Shown: positions 57,228 to 64,000 of the stretch, in pieces | Numbering within the stretch: position 1 is the first letter of the stretch | Layout of the letters: the number at the start of each line of letters is the position of its first letter | Assembly: GCF_014650115.1 (NCBI RefSeq) | Contig: NZ_BMUI01000001.1 | Location: 124,001 to 188,000, forward strand | DNA: 64,000 nt | From: Streptomyces olivaceoviridis | Lineage (GTDB): Bacteria; Actinomycetota; Actinomycetes; Streptomycetales; Streptomycetaceae | Direction: 5' to 3' | Program-made: the position numbers and the translations under genes | Notes under the pieces: model-generated | What the model saw: the letters and a program-made list of their open reading frames with translations, nothing else | Database searches by the model: none | Told to the model about the DNA's origin: nothing

Positions 57228-57860
57228 ATGAGTTTCGGGGGCGCGCGGGAGCAGGCGGCACGCCTGGCCTCACGACTGCGACGCTCCCGCTCCGGCCCGG
57301 CCCGCACACGGCGCTCCGGTCCCGGCTCGGCGATGCGCGCCCTGGCCGGCGACCTCGCCGCCGCCGTCCGCGCCCGGCCCGAACCACCCGACGGCATACG
57401 GGCGTTGTGCCGCGCGCTGTGCGAGGAGATGAGCGCGCTGCGGGGCGGACGGCCGGTGGAGCTGCGCTTCGAACGCTTCCCGGACGAGATCGAGGTCACC
57501 GGCCTGTGGGTCGAGTTCGCCGACTTCGACCTGGTCATCGTGGAGGAGCGGGCCGAGGCCGTGCAGCAACTGGTCATCCTCGGGCACGAACTGTGGCACC
57601 TGCACGCCGGGCACCGGCACCACCACCTGGCCGGGGCCGCCGCCGCCCGGGCCCTCGCCGACACACCCGGCTGGCGGGAGGCGGCCCTCACCGTGGCCGC
57701 CCGTGACGGCTCCCGGGAGACCGACGAGGCCGAGGCCGACGACTTCGGGCACCGCCTGGCCACCCTGTTCCGGGGCCACCTCGACGGGACCCGCACCGCC
57801 CCGCCGGGCCCGGTGCAGCGCTCCCTCGGATACCGGGGGCGTGGAGGCACGGCCCGGTGA
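57228..57860 (+). CDS. ImmA/IrrE-like metallopeptidase-domain protein
   Basis: A 210-residue protein with an Arg-rich N-terminus and then a zincin domain: VELRFERFPDEIEVTGLWVEFADFDLVIVEE, the zinc motif in ILGHELWHLHAGHRHHH (HExxH) and a downstream acidic EADDFGHRLA that can supply the third ligand. ImmA/IrrE proteins cleave repressors or act as toxin-side partners. No helix-turn-helix is fused here, unlike IrrE. ATG 57228 follows GGGAG. It overlaps the membrane protein gene by GTGA, so the pair is translationally coupled. Confidence 0.87.
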   Translation: MSFGGAREQAARLASRLRRSRSGPARTRRSGPGSAMRALAGDLAAAVRARPEPPDGIRALCRALCEEMSALRGGRPVELRFERFPDEIEVTGLWVEFADFDLVIVEERAEAVQQLVILGHELWHLHAGHRHHHLAGAAAARALADTPGWREAALTVAARDGSRETDEAEADDFGHRLATLFRGHLDGTRTAPPGPVQRSLGYRGRGGTAR

Positions 57861-59086
57861 TCCGGCTGGCGCTGAACCCCTCGGGATTACTCAGCGAGTT
57901 CTACATCTCCTTCTCGATCCCCACCGCTGTGCTCACCGCCGCCCTGGTGATCAAGCTGCCCACCATCATCCGGCTGTGGCGGGACCCGCTGCTGCGCGCG
58001 GTCGGCGGACTGCTGCTGCTCGCCTGCGCGGTGTTCGTGTTCTGCACCCCGTCCACCATCGCCCGGGTCAACCGGCTGACCGGCGTGCCCAACATCTCGG
58101 CGCCCTGGTGCTATTCGCTGATCACCGCGTTCTGCGGCTCCTGTCTGCTGCTCATCATCACCTGGCGCAACGGCCTGTCCGACCGCTCGGCCGCCACCCG
58201 CCGCGCCATGCGCAGGGTGATCTCGGTGTACTCGGGGGTGATCGTCGCCCTGTGGGTGCTGTTCCTGCTCGCCGACGCCCCCGAGGAGCGGCTGCGGGAC
58301 CTGGACACCCACTACGCCACCACCCCGTTCATGCGCGAGGAGATCCTGCTCTACCTCGTCGCGCACGCCGTGGCCTGCCTGATCACCTCCCGGCTCATCT
58401 GGAACTGGGTGCGCACCGAGGGGCTGGACGCCTGGCTGCGCTGGGGTCTGAAGCTGCTGGGCGCCGGCTACGTGCTGAACCTGATCTTCGACGCGGTGAA
58501 GCTGATCGCCGTCCTCGCCCGCTGGGCCGGCCAGGACCTGGACTGGCTGAGCACCAATCTGGCCCCGCCCGTGGCCGCGCTCTCCGCCATCCTGATCGCC
58601 GTCGGCTTCATCCTGCCGCACGCCGGCCAGTACCTGCACGACCGCTGGCGGGTCCGGCTCGCCCACCGCGAACTACGGCCCCTGTACCAGCTGATGCGCA
58701 CCGCGAGCGGCGAAGGGGTGCCGTTCGTGCTGCGCGCCACGCCCGAACTGCGGCTCACCCGGCGCGAGACGTTCATCCGGGACGTGCTGCTGCCGTTGGC
58801 CCGGCACATCGACACCGGGCTCGGCCGGCGCGCGTACGGCGCCGCGCTCGGCCTCGGCCACCCACCGGAGCGGGCCCGCGCGCTGGCGGCGGCGGTGAGC
58901 ATCCTCGACGCCGTCGAGACCAAGGCCCGTACGCCGGAGTCGCCCGAGCCGGCCGCCGGGCCGGACACCACGAACCTGCTCCAGGAGATCGGGGCCGTCT
59001 CCCGAGCCCTCCGCCGTCCCGACGACATCGCGGCGGTGCGCGCGCGTGCGGCCGTCCCAGCAGAGAGCGTTGCCGCTCATGACTGA
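57857..59086 (+). CDS. MAB_1171c-like membrane protein (DUF6545), TTA codon
   Basis: A 409-residue protein. The N-terminal half has about seven membrane helices (FYISFSIPTAVLTAALVIKL onward to VAALSAILIAVGFILPHAG). The C-terminal half is a cytoplasmic domain with HRELRPLYQLMRTA and RLTRRETFIRDVLLPLARHID, matching the MAB_1171c putative-transporter / DUF6545 pattern. Codon 11 (57887-57889) is TTA, the rare leucine codon read only by bldA tRNA in Streptomyces, so the protein may appear only late in growth. It overlaps the peptidase gene by four bases and the remnant gene by eight. Confidence 0.87.
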   Translation: MIRLALNPSGLLSEFYISFSIPTAVLTAALVIKLPTIIRLWRDPLLRAVGGLLLLACAVFVFCTPSTIARVNRLTGVPNISAPWCYSLITAFCGSCLLLIITWRNGLSDRSAATRRAMRRVISVYSGVIVALWVLFLLADAPEERLRDLDTHYATTPFMREEILLYLVAHAVACLITSRLIWNWVRTEGLDAWLRWGLKLLGAGYVLNLIFDAVKLIAVLARWAGQDLDWLSTNLAPPVAALSAILIAVGFILPHAGQYLHDRWRVRLAHRELRPLYQLMRTASGEGVPFVLRATPELRLTRRETFIRDVLLPLARHIDTGLGRRAYGAALGLGHPPERARALAAAVSILDAVETKARTPESPEPAAGPDTTNLLQEIGAVSRALRRPDDIAAVRARAAVPAESVAAHD

Positions 59087-59233
59087 GCACAGACCCAGCG
59101 CCGTCGTCCTCGGCGGCTCCCTCGCCGGCCTGCCCTGGCGGCCGGCGGCGCCCGGGTGACGGTGGTCGAGCGGGCCGCCGGCCGCGGGACCGTCGTGGCC
59201 GGTCGCGCAGTTCCCCGCGTCCCTGGGAACTGA
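59079..59233 (+). pseudogene. Truncated, frameshifted FAD-dependent monooxygenase remnant
   Basis: ATG 59079 begins MTEHRPSAVVLGGSLAGL, the first strand and Gly-rich loop of a FAD-binding monooxygenase, then runs into a stop at 59157. In another frame (from 59132) the expected continuation appears, ALAAGGARVTVVERAAGR, so a frameshift lies near 59130. The shifted frame enters a dispersed repeat at 59201 and stops at 59231-59233. All of the catalytic part is missing. The start overlaps the upstream membrane gene, showing it was once the third gene of that operon. Confidence 0.82.
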
Positions 59234-59330
59234 GGTTCCGTCGGCTGTGGGGTGCCGTGGCCGCTGCTGTCGGCGTAGCCGCGGGCAGTCGTGCCGCTGG
59301 GGCGGCACGGGTGGGCGCGGCGGCACCCCG
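59201..59330. repeat. Dispersed intergenic repeat, copy 2, with second repeat-like hairpin
   Basis: 59203-59219 is identical to 19099-19115 (TCGCGCAGTTCCCCGCG). It is followed by a stretch with the hairpin GTGCCGC-TGGG-GCGGCAC (59291-59308) and GGGCGCGGCGGCACCCC, also recalled as common between Streptomyces genes. The remaining bases to 59374 show no gene. Confidence 0.6.
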
Positions 59331-59374
59331 TCAGCGCCGGGTTGCGCGGCCCACCCCGAGCCGCGTCGGTGGGC

Positions 59375-60220
59375 TCAGCCCTCGAACGCCGGTTGGGGCA
59401 GGCCCTTGCCGGCGCCGGGCACCACGAGCAGGGAGCCCGACAGGGGATCGGAAGGCGGCAGGCCGGTGCGGGCCGTGGTGATGTAGAGGTCGGTCAGGGC
59501 GGGGCCGCCGAACGCGCAGGCGGTGGTGCGGGGGGTCGGCAAGGTGATCACCCGGTCCAGCTCGCCGGCTGGCGTGTAGCGGCGGACCGCTCCCCCGTCC
59601 CACAGCGCCACCCACACACAGCCCTCCGCGTCGACGGTCAGCCCGTCCGGGAAGCCCGCGCCCTCCTCGATCTCCACCAGCGTGCGGCGATCACGGATAC
59701 CGTCCTCGTCGTGGTCGAAGACGTCGACGCGCCGGGTGGGGCTGTCGATGTAGTACATCAGGCGGCCGTCGGGGCTCCAGCCCGTGCCGTTGCTGACCGT
59801 GACGTCCGGCAGGACCGTGCGCACGGCGCCGTCCCCCGTCAGCCGGGACAGCGTGCCCCCGCCGGGCGCCTCGTCGTACCGCATCGTGCCCGCCCACAAC
59901 GACCCGTCGGGCGCCACCGCCGCGTCGTTCGCGCGGCGCCCGGCGACCGGCTCGCGGTGCAGCCAGCGGAACGTGTCGTCGGGGTCCAGCAGGCCCACGC
60001 CGTCCCGCAGGTTGAGCACCAGGCCGCCGCCCGCCCGGGGCTTGGCCGCGCCGACGTGCTGCGGTGCCGTACGGATCGTGCGCCGGCCGGAGGAGGGGTC
60101 GTAGGTGTGCAGCCGCGCGCCCAGGATGTCCAGCCAGACCAGCCGGCCCGTCGCCGGGTCCCAGGTGGGTCCCTCGCCGAGTGTGGCCTCGGCCCGCACC
60201 GCGACCTCGTACGCCGTCAT
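59375..60220 (-). CDS. SMP-30/gluconolactonase-type sugar lactonase
   Basis: A 281-residue six-bladed propeller: LGEGPTWDPATGRLVWLDI (metal Glu in GEGP), GRRANDAAVAPDGSLWAGTM, VSNGTGWSPDGRLMYYID (Asn) and GFPDGLTVDAEGCVWVALW (Asp). These are the metal ligands of the SMP-30/LRE family, which opens aldonolactones. It overlaps the iclR stop by ATGA, so the two are one operon. In the oxidative route it would act between the dehydrogenase (43740) and the dehydratase (42580), a link supported by the shared operator. Confidence 0.92.
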   Translation of the reverse strand: MTAYEVAVRAEATLGEGPTWDPATGRLVWLDILGARLHTYDPSSGRRTIRTAPQHVGAAKPRAGGGLVLNLRDGVGLLDPDDTFRWLHREPVAGRRANDAAVAPDGSLWAGTMRYDEAPGGGTLSRLTGDGAVRTVLPDVTVSNGTGWSPDGRLMYYIDSPTRRVDVFDHDEDGIRDRRTLVEIEEGAGFPDGLTVDAEGCVWVALWDGGAVRRYTPAGELDRVITLPTPRTTACAFGGPALTDLYITTARTGLPPSDPLSGSLLVVPGAGKGLPQPAFEG

Positions 60221-60990
60221 GCCGCGCTCCGGTGGCCCAGCCGCTCCGACAGTTCCGCCGCGCCCTTCGCGGCCAGTTGCTCCAGCTCGGCCCGGCGCTC
60301 GTCGCTCCAGCGGATCATCGGGACGGAGATCGACAGCGCGGCCACGACCTGTCCGGCGCGGTCGCGGACCGGCGCGGCCACGCAGGAGACGTCCGGGTTG
60401 GACTCGCGGTTCTCCACGGCGATCCCGCGCTGCCGGATGTCCGCGAGGACCTCGCGCAGGGCGGCCGGGTCGGTGATGCTGTTCGGGGTCATCGCGGCCA
60501 GTGCGGTCCCGTCGGGGATCCGCGCGGTCAGCTCCGGCTCGGGCAGCGAGGCCAGCAGCATCTTGCCGACGGAGGTGCAGTGGGCGGGCAGGCGGCGGCC
60601 GGCGGCCGAGACCATGCGGACCGCGTGCGTGGAGTCGACCTTGGCGATGTAGATGACGTCGGTGCCCTCCAGGATGGCGACGTGCACCGTCTCGTCGCAG
60701 GTCTCGGCGACGGAGCGGGCCACCTGCTGGCCCTCGGCGGCGAGGTCGAGCTGCTCGGCGTAGCGGCTGCCGAGCTGGTACGGGCGTACGCCGAGCCGGT
60801 ACCGTCCGGGCTGGCCGGGCACCTGCACGATGTACGACCGGGCGGCGAGCGTGGTGACCAGCTCGTGCACGGTGGTGCGGGGCAGCTGGAGCCTGCGCAC
60901 GATGTCGGGGGCGGAGAGCGTCCCGTCCCCGTCGAGGAACAGCTCAAGAATGTCGAGAGCCCGGGTCACGGCAGGCACGAGGCGTCCCAC
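60217..60990 (-). CDS. IclR-family transcriptional regulator of sugar catabolism
   Basis: A 257-residue IclR: winged helix GDGTLSAPDIVRRLQLPRTTVHELVTTLAARSYI, then effector domain with ETVHVAILEGTDVIYIAKVDS, CTSVGKMLLASLP, RGIAVENRESNPDVSCVAAPVRD and ALSISVP. The start is GTG 60990 with GGGAGGGGG upstream; the frame goes on to TTG 61035, but that codon lies in the operator. It is co-transcribed with the SMP-30 gene. The operator copies at 42538, 44820 and 61021 make it the likely local repressor of the sugar operon and of itself. Confidence 0.92.
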   Translation of the reverse strand: MGRLVPAVTRALDILELFLDGDGTLSAPDIVRRLQLPRTTVHELVTTLAARSYIVQVPGQPGRYRLGVRPYQLGSRYAEQLDLAAEGQQVARSVAETCDETVHVAILEGTDVIYIAKVDSTHAVRMVSAAGRRLPAHCTSVGKMLLASLPEPELTARIPDGTALAAMTPNSITDPAALREVLADIRQRGIAVENRESNPDVSCVAAPVRDRAGQVVAALSISVPMIRWSDERRAELEQLAAKGAAELSERLGHRSAA

Positions 60991-61020
60991 GTCCGGCCCC
61001 CTCCCTTGGTGTGGCGTCTG

Positions 61021-61045
61021 CGTTCGAGATTTCAACAGACGATCG
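61021..61045 (-). promoter_or_regulatory. IclR-type operator upstream of iclR gene
   Basis: Read on the minus strand: CGATC-N6-TGAAAT-N2-CGAACG, 14 of 17 fixed positions as in the two operon sites. It includes the 12-mer GAAATCTCGAAC shared exactly with 42550-42561. It ends 31 bases before the GTG start, placing it for autoregulation. Confidence 0.72.
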
Positions 61046-61074
61046 GCATGACGAACACAGGCTAGTCATGGTGG

Positions 61075-61686
61075 GTGGCGCGGGCAATGGCCGGGAACGA
61101 CCCCGTGCTCACGGGCACCATGGACACCATGGATCTCGACTTCCAGCTGGTCCTGCTGCGCCGCATGGCCGACCACAACCCGGACCTCGTGGAGGACGCC
61201 CGGCGGCGGCTGGGCGCCTCGGTCGCGGACATGCGGGAGGCCAACAAGCGGTGGCAGGCGATGGTCCGCTCACCCCGGTCCCGGGGCGCTGCCGCCCGGT
61301 ACCGCTCCGTCCTCGGCGAACCGGAGTCCGTGGTGCCGCGCCGGCTGGGCGACGTCGACTGCGAGGCCCGGCGGTGGGCCCTGCCGCTCTGGCCCGCCCT
61401 GCGCTTCGAGGTGCTCGTCGGGCCCGACGGCGGGGTCTGGAACGAATGGCTGGTGCGGGCGCCGGGTGCGCCGGCGCCACGGCTGCGCACGCTGGAGGAT
61501 CTGACCCCGTGGTCCTGCACGGTGGACGAGGCCGCCCGCGCCTTCGCCCCCGCCCGTCCGCTGGAGGGCACCGCCCCCACCCGGTGGGGGCTCGCCCTCA
61601 CCGCGCCCGACCACGACGGCGTACGGCGGCAGGTGGTCGCCGAGTTCACCTGGGGGCTGCTCCAGCGGACGGCCGTCCTCCCCTGA
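61075..61686 (+). CDS. Hypothetical protein
   Basis: A 203-residue protein with no recognised family. It has a helical start (DLDFQLVLLRRMADHNPDLVEDARRRLG, then a basic stretch) and a mixed C-terminal part with WALPLWPALRFEVLVGPDGGVWNEWLVRAPG and a final VVAEFTWGLLQRTAVLP. No signal peptide, membrane helix or metal motif. GTG 61075 is used; ATG 61120 and 61129 are plausible later starts. TAGTCA lies six bases before the GTG. It is divergent from iclR and convergent with the ATP-grasp gene. Confidence 0.6.
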   Translation: MARAMAGNDPVLTGTMDTMDLDFQLVLLRRMADHNPDLVEDARRRLGASVADMREANKRWQAMVRSPRSRGAAARYRSVLGEPESVVPRRLGDVDCEARRWALPLWPALRFEVLVGPDGGVWNEWLVRAPGAPAPRLRTLEDLTPWSCTVDEAARAFAPARPLEGTAPTRWGLALTAPDHDGVRRQVVAEFTWGLLQRTAVLP

Positions 61687-61702
61687 GCCGAGGTCACGTT
61701 CT

Positions 61703-62611
61703 TCAGGGAGTACGGGTGACCGCCGGGTCGGCCGGGGCCGCGTCCTCGGCCGCCGCGAGGATCGCCTCCGTCACACGCGGCAGCGAGTCCGGGTGCAGCC
61801 ACAGGAACAAGTTCGGCTCGACCAGCTCCAGTTCCATCAGGCGGGGCCCGCCGTCCTCGCCGTCCACCAGGTCCACGCGCGCGTACAGCAGTCCGGGCAC
61901 ACCGGGCACGGCCGCCAGCGCCTTCTCGGCGACGGCGAGTTCGGCGTCCGTGGGCTGCCAGCGCTCCAGATCGGGGTGGGCCACCTTGTCGGCGTCGTAC
62001 GGGGTGCCGGGTGAGAGCACGGCCCCCTTGCGGCTGGCGTGCAGCAGCCGCCCGCCGAAGAACTGCAACGCCCGCTCACCGCGCACGTCGATGCCCGGCA
62101 TGTACGGCTGCACCATCGCGGTGAAGCCCTCCGTGTGCATGCGCGCCAGGTGCCGTACCGCCGTGTCGTGCTCGGCGGGTGTGTAGCGGGCGGCGAACCG
62201 GGCGCCCGCGCCCGAGGTCGGCTTGATCACGAACTCGTGCCCGGCCGGCAGGTCGGCCGGCTCGCCGGGGGCCAGGTAGCGGGTGGGGACGGTGGGCACG
62301 CCGGCCGCCGCCAGCTCCCCGAGGTACCGCTTGTCGGCGTTCCAGCGCACCACCGGGGCCGGGTTGGCGAGCCGGGTCAGCGCGCCGACCCGGTCCACCC
62401 AGGCGGCGAACTCCGTGGCCCGCCAGCTGTAGTCCCAGGTCGAGCGGATGACGACGAGGTCGTACCCGCCCCAGTCCACCGCCGGGTCGTCCCAGTACCG
62501 GGCCTCCGCCCCGGCACCGGCGTCCGTGAGCGCCCGCACCAGCGCCGGCAGGTCCGCGTCCCTGCTCGGTCCGGCTCCGGGGTCGTAGGTGGCGAGGGCT
62601 ATGCGGGACAC
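61703..62611 (-). CDS. ATP-grasp domain protein
   Basis: A 302-residue ligase-like protein. N-terminal pre-grasp part SRIALATYDPGAGPSRDAD; DLVVIRSTWDYSWRATEFAAWVDRV; central ATP-binding LPAGHEFVIKPTSGAGARFAARY (Lys for ATP phosphates); and C-terminal GLLYARVDLVDGEDGGPRLMELELVEPNLFLWL with the Asp, Glu and Asn metal ligands. It resembles RimK-like and cycloserine-type ATP-grasp enzymes that join an amine to a carboxylate. GTG 62611 has GGGAG seven bases upstream. The substrate is not known. Confidence 0.87.
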   Translation of the reverse strand: MSRIALATYDPGAGPSRDADLPALVRALTDAGAGAEARYWDDPAVDWGGYDLVVIRSTWDYSWRATEFAAWVDRVGALTRLANPAPVVRWNADKRYLGELAAAGVPTVPTRYLAPGEPADLPAGHEFVIKPTSGAGARFAARYTPAEHDTAVRHLARMHTEGFTAMVQPYMPGIDVRGERALQFFGGRLLHASRKGAVLSPGTPYDADKVAHPDLERWQPTDAELAVAEKALAAVPGVPGLLYARVDLVDGEDGGPRLMELELVEPNLFLWLHPDSLPRVTEAILAAAEDAAPADPAVTRTP

Positions 62612-62756
62612 GGCGGACTCCCTGTCGTACGCGGGTTCGGCGGTCGGTGCGGCTGCGAGGCTAACAAGCGCCACGGGAACCGGGACAGCCCCGTTGACCT
62701 TCCCCTTCGGTCAGGCCCCAGCATCGGTGGCGGACGACGAGACGCGCGAGGTGCGC

Positions 62757-63878
62757 ATGGAACTGCTGACCATCGGGGCGTTCGCGAAGGCGAGTCGGCT
62801 GTCGCCGAAGGCCCTGCGCCTGTACGACGAGCTGGACCTGCTGCCGCCCGCCCGGGTCGACCCGGACACCGGGTACCGCTACTACGCCCTCGCCCAGCTG
62901 GAGCGGGCCCGGCTCGTGGCCTGGCTGCGCCGCCTGGGCATGCCCCTGGCGGAGATCCGGGCGGTGTGCGCCCTGGACGCGGCGGACGCGGCCCGGGAGA
63001 TCCGGGCGTACTGGGCGCGGGTGGATGCGGAGACGGCCGTACGGCGGGACCTGGCCGCGTTCCTCGTCGAGGAGCTGACCGGCGAGTCGAGAGGGAGACA
63101 CACCACCATGCTGGAACTGCGTTACGCGGCGCGTTCGGACCGCGGGCACGTCCGCCCGGCCAACCAGGACACGGTGTACGCGGGCCGCAGGCTGCTGGCG
63201 GTCGCCGACGGCTGCGGCCCGGCGGGGGCGCCCGCGAGCCGTGCCGCCGTGGCGGCGCTGAGGTTCCTGGACGGGGAACCGGCCGCGGGCAGTGTGCTGA
63301 ACCTGCTGGAGGAGGCGGTGCGCGGGGCGAACGAGGCCGTGCGGGACCTCGCGAGGGCCGCGGGGGAGGACGGCGAGGAGAGCGGGACGACGCTCACCGC
63401 GCTGCTGTGGACGGGGTCGAAGCTGGCCCTGGTGCACATCGGGGACTCACGGGCGTATCTGCTGCGGGACGGCGGGCTGTTCCGCATCACCCACGACCAC
63501 AGCGTGGTCCAGTCGCTGATCGACGAGGGACGGCTGTCGCAGGAGGAGGCCGAGAGCCATCCGCAGCGGGCCTTGCTGCTGAAGGCGCTGGGGACCTCCG
63601 GTGCGCCGTCGGTGCCGGACCTGCGGGTGCGGGAGGCCCGGGACGGGGACCGGTACCTGGTGTGCTCGGACGGGCTGACCCGGGTCGTTCCCGACGCGCT
63701 GATCAAGGAGCTGCTGACCGCCGGGTCCGACCCGGAGGCCGTCGTACGGTCCCTGATCGGCGCCGCCAACGCGGCGGGCGGTCCGGACAACGTCAGCTGT
63801 GTCGTCGCCGATGTGGTGGAGGCCGCCCGCCCGCCCGCGTCGGCTGGAACCGGCGGTGCGGCACGGGTCCTGGTGTAG
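62757..63878 (+). CDS. MerR-type HTH fused to PP2C Ser/Thr phosphatase
   Basis: A 373-residue fusion. Residues 1-~110 are a MerR head: LTIGAFAKASRLSPKALRLYDELDLLPPARVDPDTGYRYY with a coiled coil. From ~118 a PP2C phosphatase follows: ARSDRGHVRPANQDTVY, AVADGCGP, GTTLTALLW, HIGDSRAYLLRDG, YLVCSDGLT and GGPDNVS, with the Asp residues that bind two Mn/Mg ions. ATG 62757 has GAGG six bases upstream. An internal ATG 63108 with GAGGGAG could also make a phosphatase-only protein. The fusion suggests a transcription factor whose target is a phosphoprotein. Confidence 0.9.
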   Translation: MELLTIGAFAKASRLSPKALRLYDELDLLPPARVDPDTGYRYYALAQLERARLVAWLRRLGMPLAEIRAVCALDAADAAREIRAYWARVDAETAVRRDLAAFLVEELTGESRGRHTTMLELRYAARSDRGHVRPANQDTVYAGRRLLAVADGCGPAGAPASRAAVAALRFLDGEPAAGSVLNLLEEAVRGANEAVRDLARAAGEDGEESGTTLTALLWTGSKLALVHIGDSRAYLLRDGGLFRITHDHSVVQSLIDEGRLSQEEAESHPQRALLLKALGTSGAPSVPDLRVREARDGDRYLVCSDGLTRVVPDALIKELLTAGSDPEAVVRSLIGAANAAGGPDNVSCVVADVVEAARPPASAGTGGAARVLV

Positions 63879-63898
63879 GAAGGGTGCTGTCGTCCCCG

Positions 63899-63941
63899 GC
63901 AGTCGGCACCGCCGACAGTGCAGTCGGCACCGCCCGACAGT
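63899..63941. repeat. Tandem duplication upstream of matB
   Basis: A 21-base unit (63899-63919) is followed directly by a 22-base copy (63920-63941) that differs by one inserted C. The unit contains AGTCGGCACCGCC and ends GACAGT. It sits just before the AAGGAG of the next gene and may be a doubled operator or promoter segment. Confidence 0.7.
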
Positions 63942-63955
63942 AAGGAGTGCGCCGC

Positions 63956-64000
63956 GTGTCCTCGCTCTTTCCCGCTCTGACGGACGGTCCAGGTGAGCGC
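63956..64000 (+). CDS. matB: Start of probable malonyl-CoA synthetase (partial)
   Basis: GTG 63956 after AAGGAG (63943-63948) opens MSSLFPALTDGPGER to the window edge. The first eight residues match what I recall of S. coelicolor MatB (MSSLFPAL), the acyl-CoA synthetase that makes malonyl-CoA and methylmalonyl-CoA from free acids. Only 15 codons are visible, so the name rests on this short match and on gene order. Confidence 0.6.
   Translation, partial: MSSLFPALTDGPGER

Overview
The window is high-GC, tightly packed chromosomal DNA from a streptomycete. The reasons are strong G/C bias at third codon positions, frequent GTG and TTG starts, Tat-type and lipobox signal sequences, the fasR-fabD-fabH-acpP-fabF cluster, and families typical of Streptomyces (DUF3052, DUF3145, SCO2400-like, MAB_1171c-like). 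From memory the gene order resembles the S. coelicolor chromosome from just before aceE to matB. No rRNA, tRNA, CRISPR array, phage or insertion sequence was seen.

Layout. (1) 1-5911: cell-envelope genes (DUF4383 membrane protein, secreted amidase-like protein, deacetylase-like protein, a class A PBP with an altered transpeptidase motif) and an FmdB zinc ribbon. (2) 6016-14724: a complete tellurium-resistance-type (Ter) stress locus. It has a CitE-like lyase, a PRTase/TRSP/StiP fusion and a HAD hydrolase in one operon, a divergent TerD, a TerA-like protein, a DUF475/TerC-like membrane protein and two tandem TerD paralogues. (3) 14863-19029: peroxiredoxin, DUF3052 and aceE (pyruvate dehydrogenase E1). 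(4) 19161-27661: ten small genes (K+ channel, MFS pump with TetR, MerR, GNAT, serine hydrolase, pirin and others). Many have a -10-like hexamer exactly 6-7 nt before the start codon, as in leaderless genes. (5) 27836-32789: fasR-fabD-fabH-acpP-fabF, the primary type II fatty acid synthase, ending at a 38-bp perfect palindrome. Blocks 3 and 5 match the M. tuberculosis order ahpE-DUF3052-aceE-fasR-fabD-acpM-kasA, with block 4 inserted.

(6) 32857-42379: mixed housekeeping and stress genes: DUF3145, an SGNH lipoprotein, two hydrolases, two MarR operators in front of a quinone-reductase-like gene, Ohr and an SCO2400-family protein. (7) 42580-51008: a sugar uptake and oxidative catabolism operon: enolase-superfamily dehydratase, zinc alcohol dehydrogenase, an unknown probable TIM-barrel protein, a ChvE/Mms-type ABC transporter and a Tat-exported mutarotase. 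An IclR regulator and SMP-30 lactonase lie 9 kb away (59375-60990). A composite site CGAAC-N6-CGAAAT-N2-CGAACA occurs in front of the dehydratase, in front of the unknown gene and, slightly degenerate, in front of the iclR gene, so these look like one regulon.

(8) 51111-64000: aminotransferase, Rrf2 regulator, secreted GH35 beta-galactosidase, an ImmA/IrrE peptidase with a TTA-containing membrane protein and a broken FAD-monooxygenase remnant next to a repeat, an ATP-grasp enzyme, a MerR-PP2C fusion and the first codons of a probable matB.
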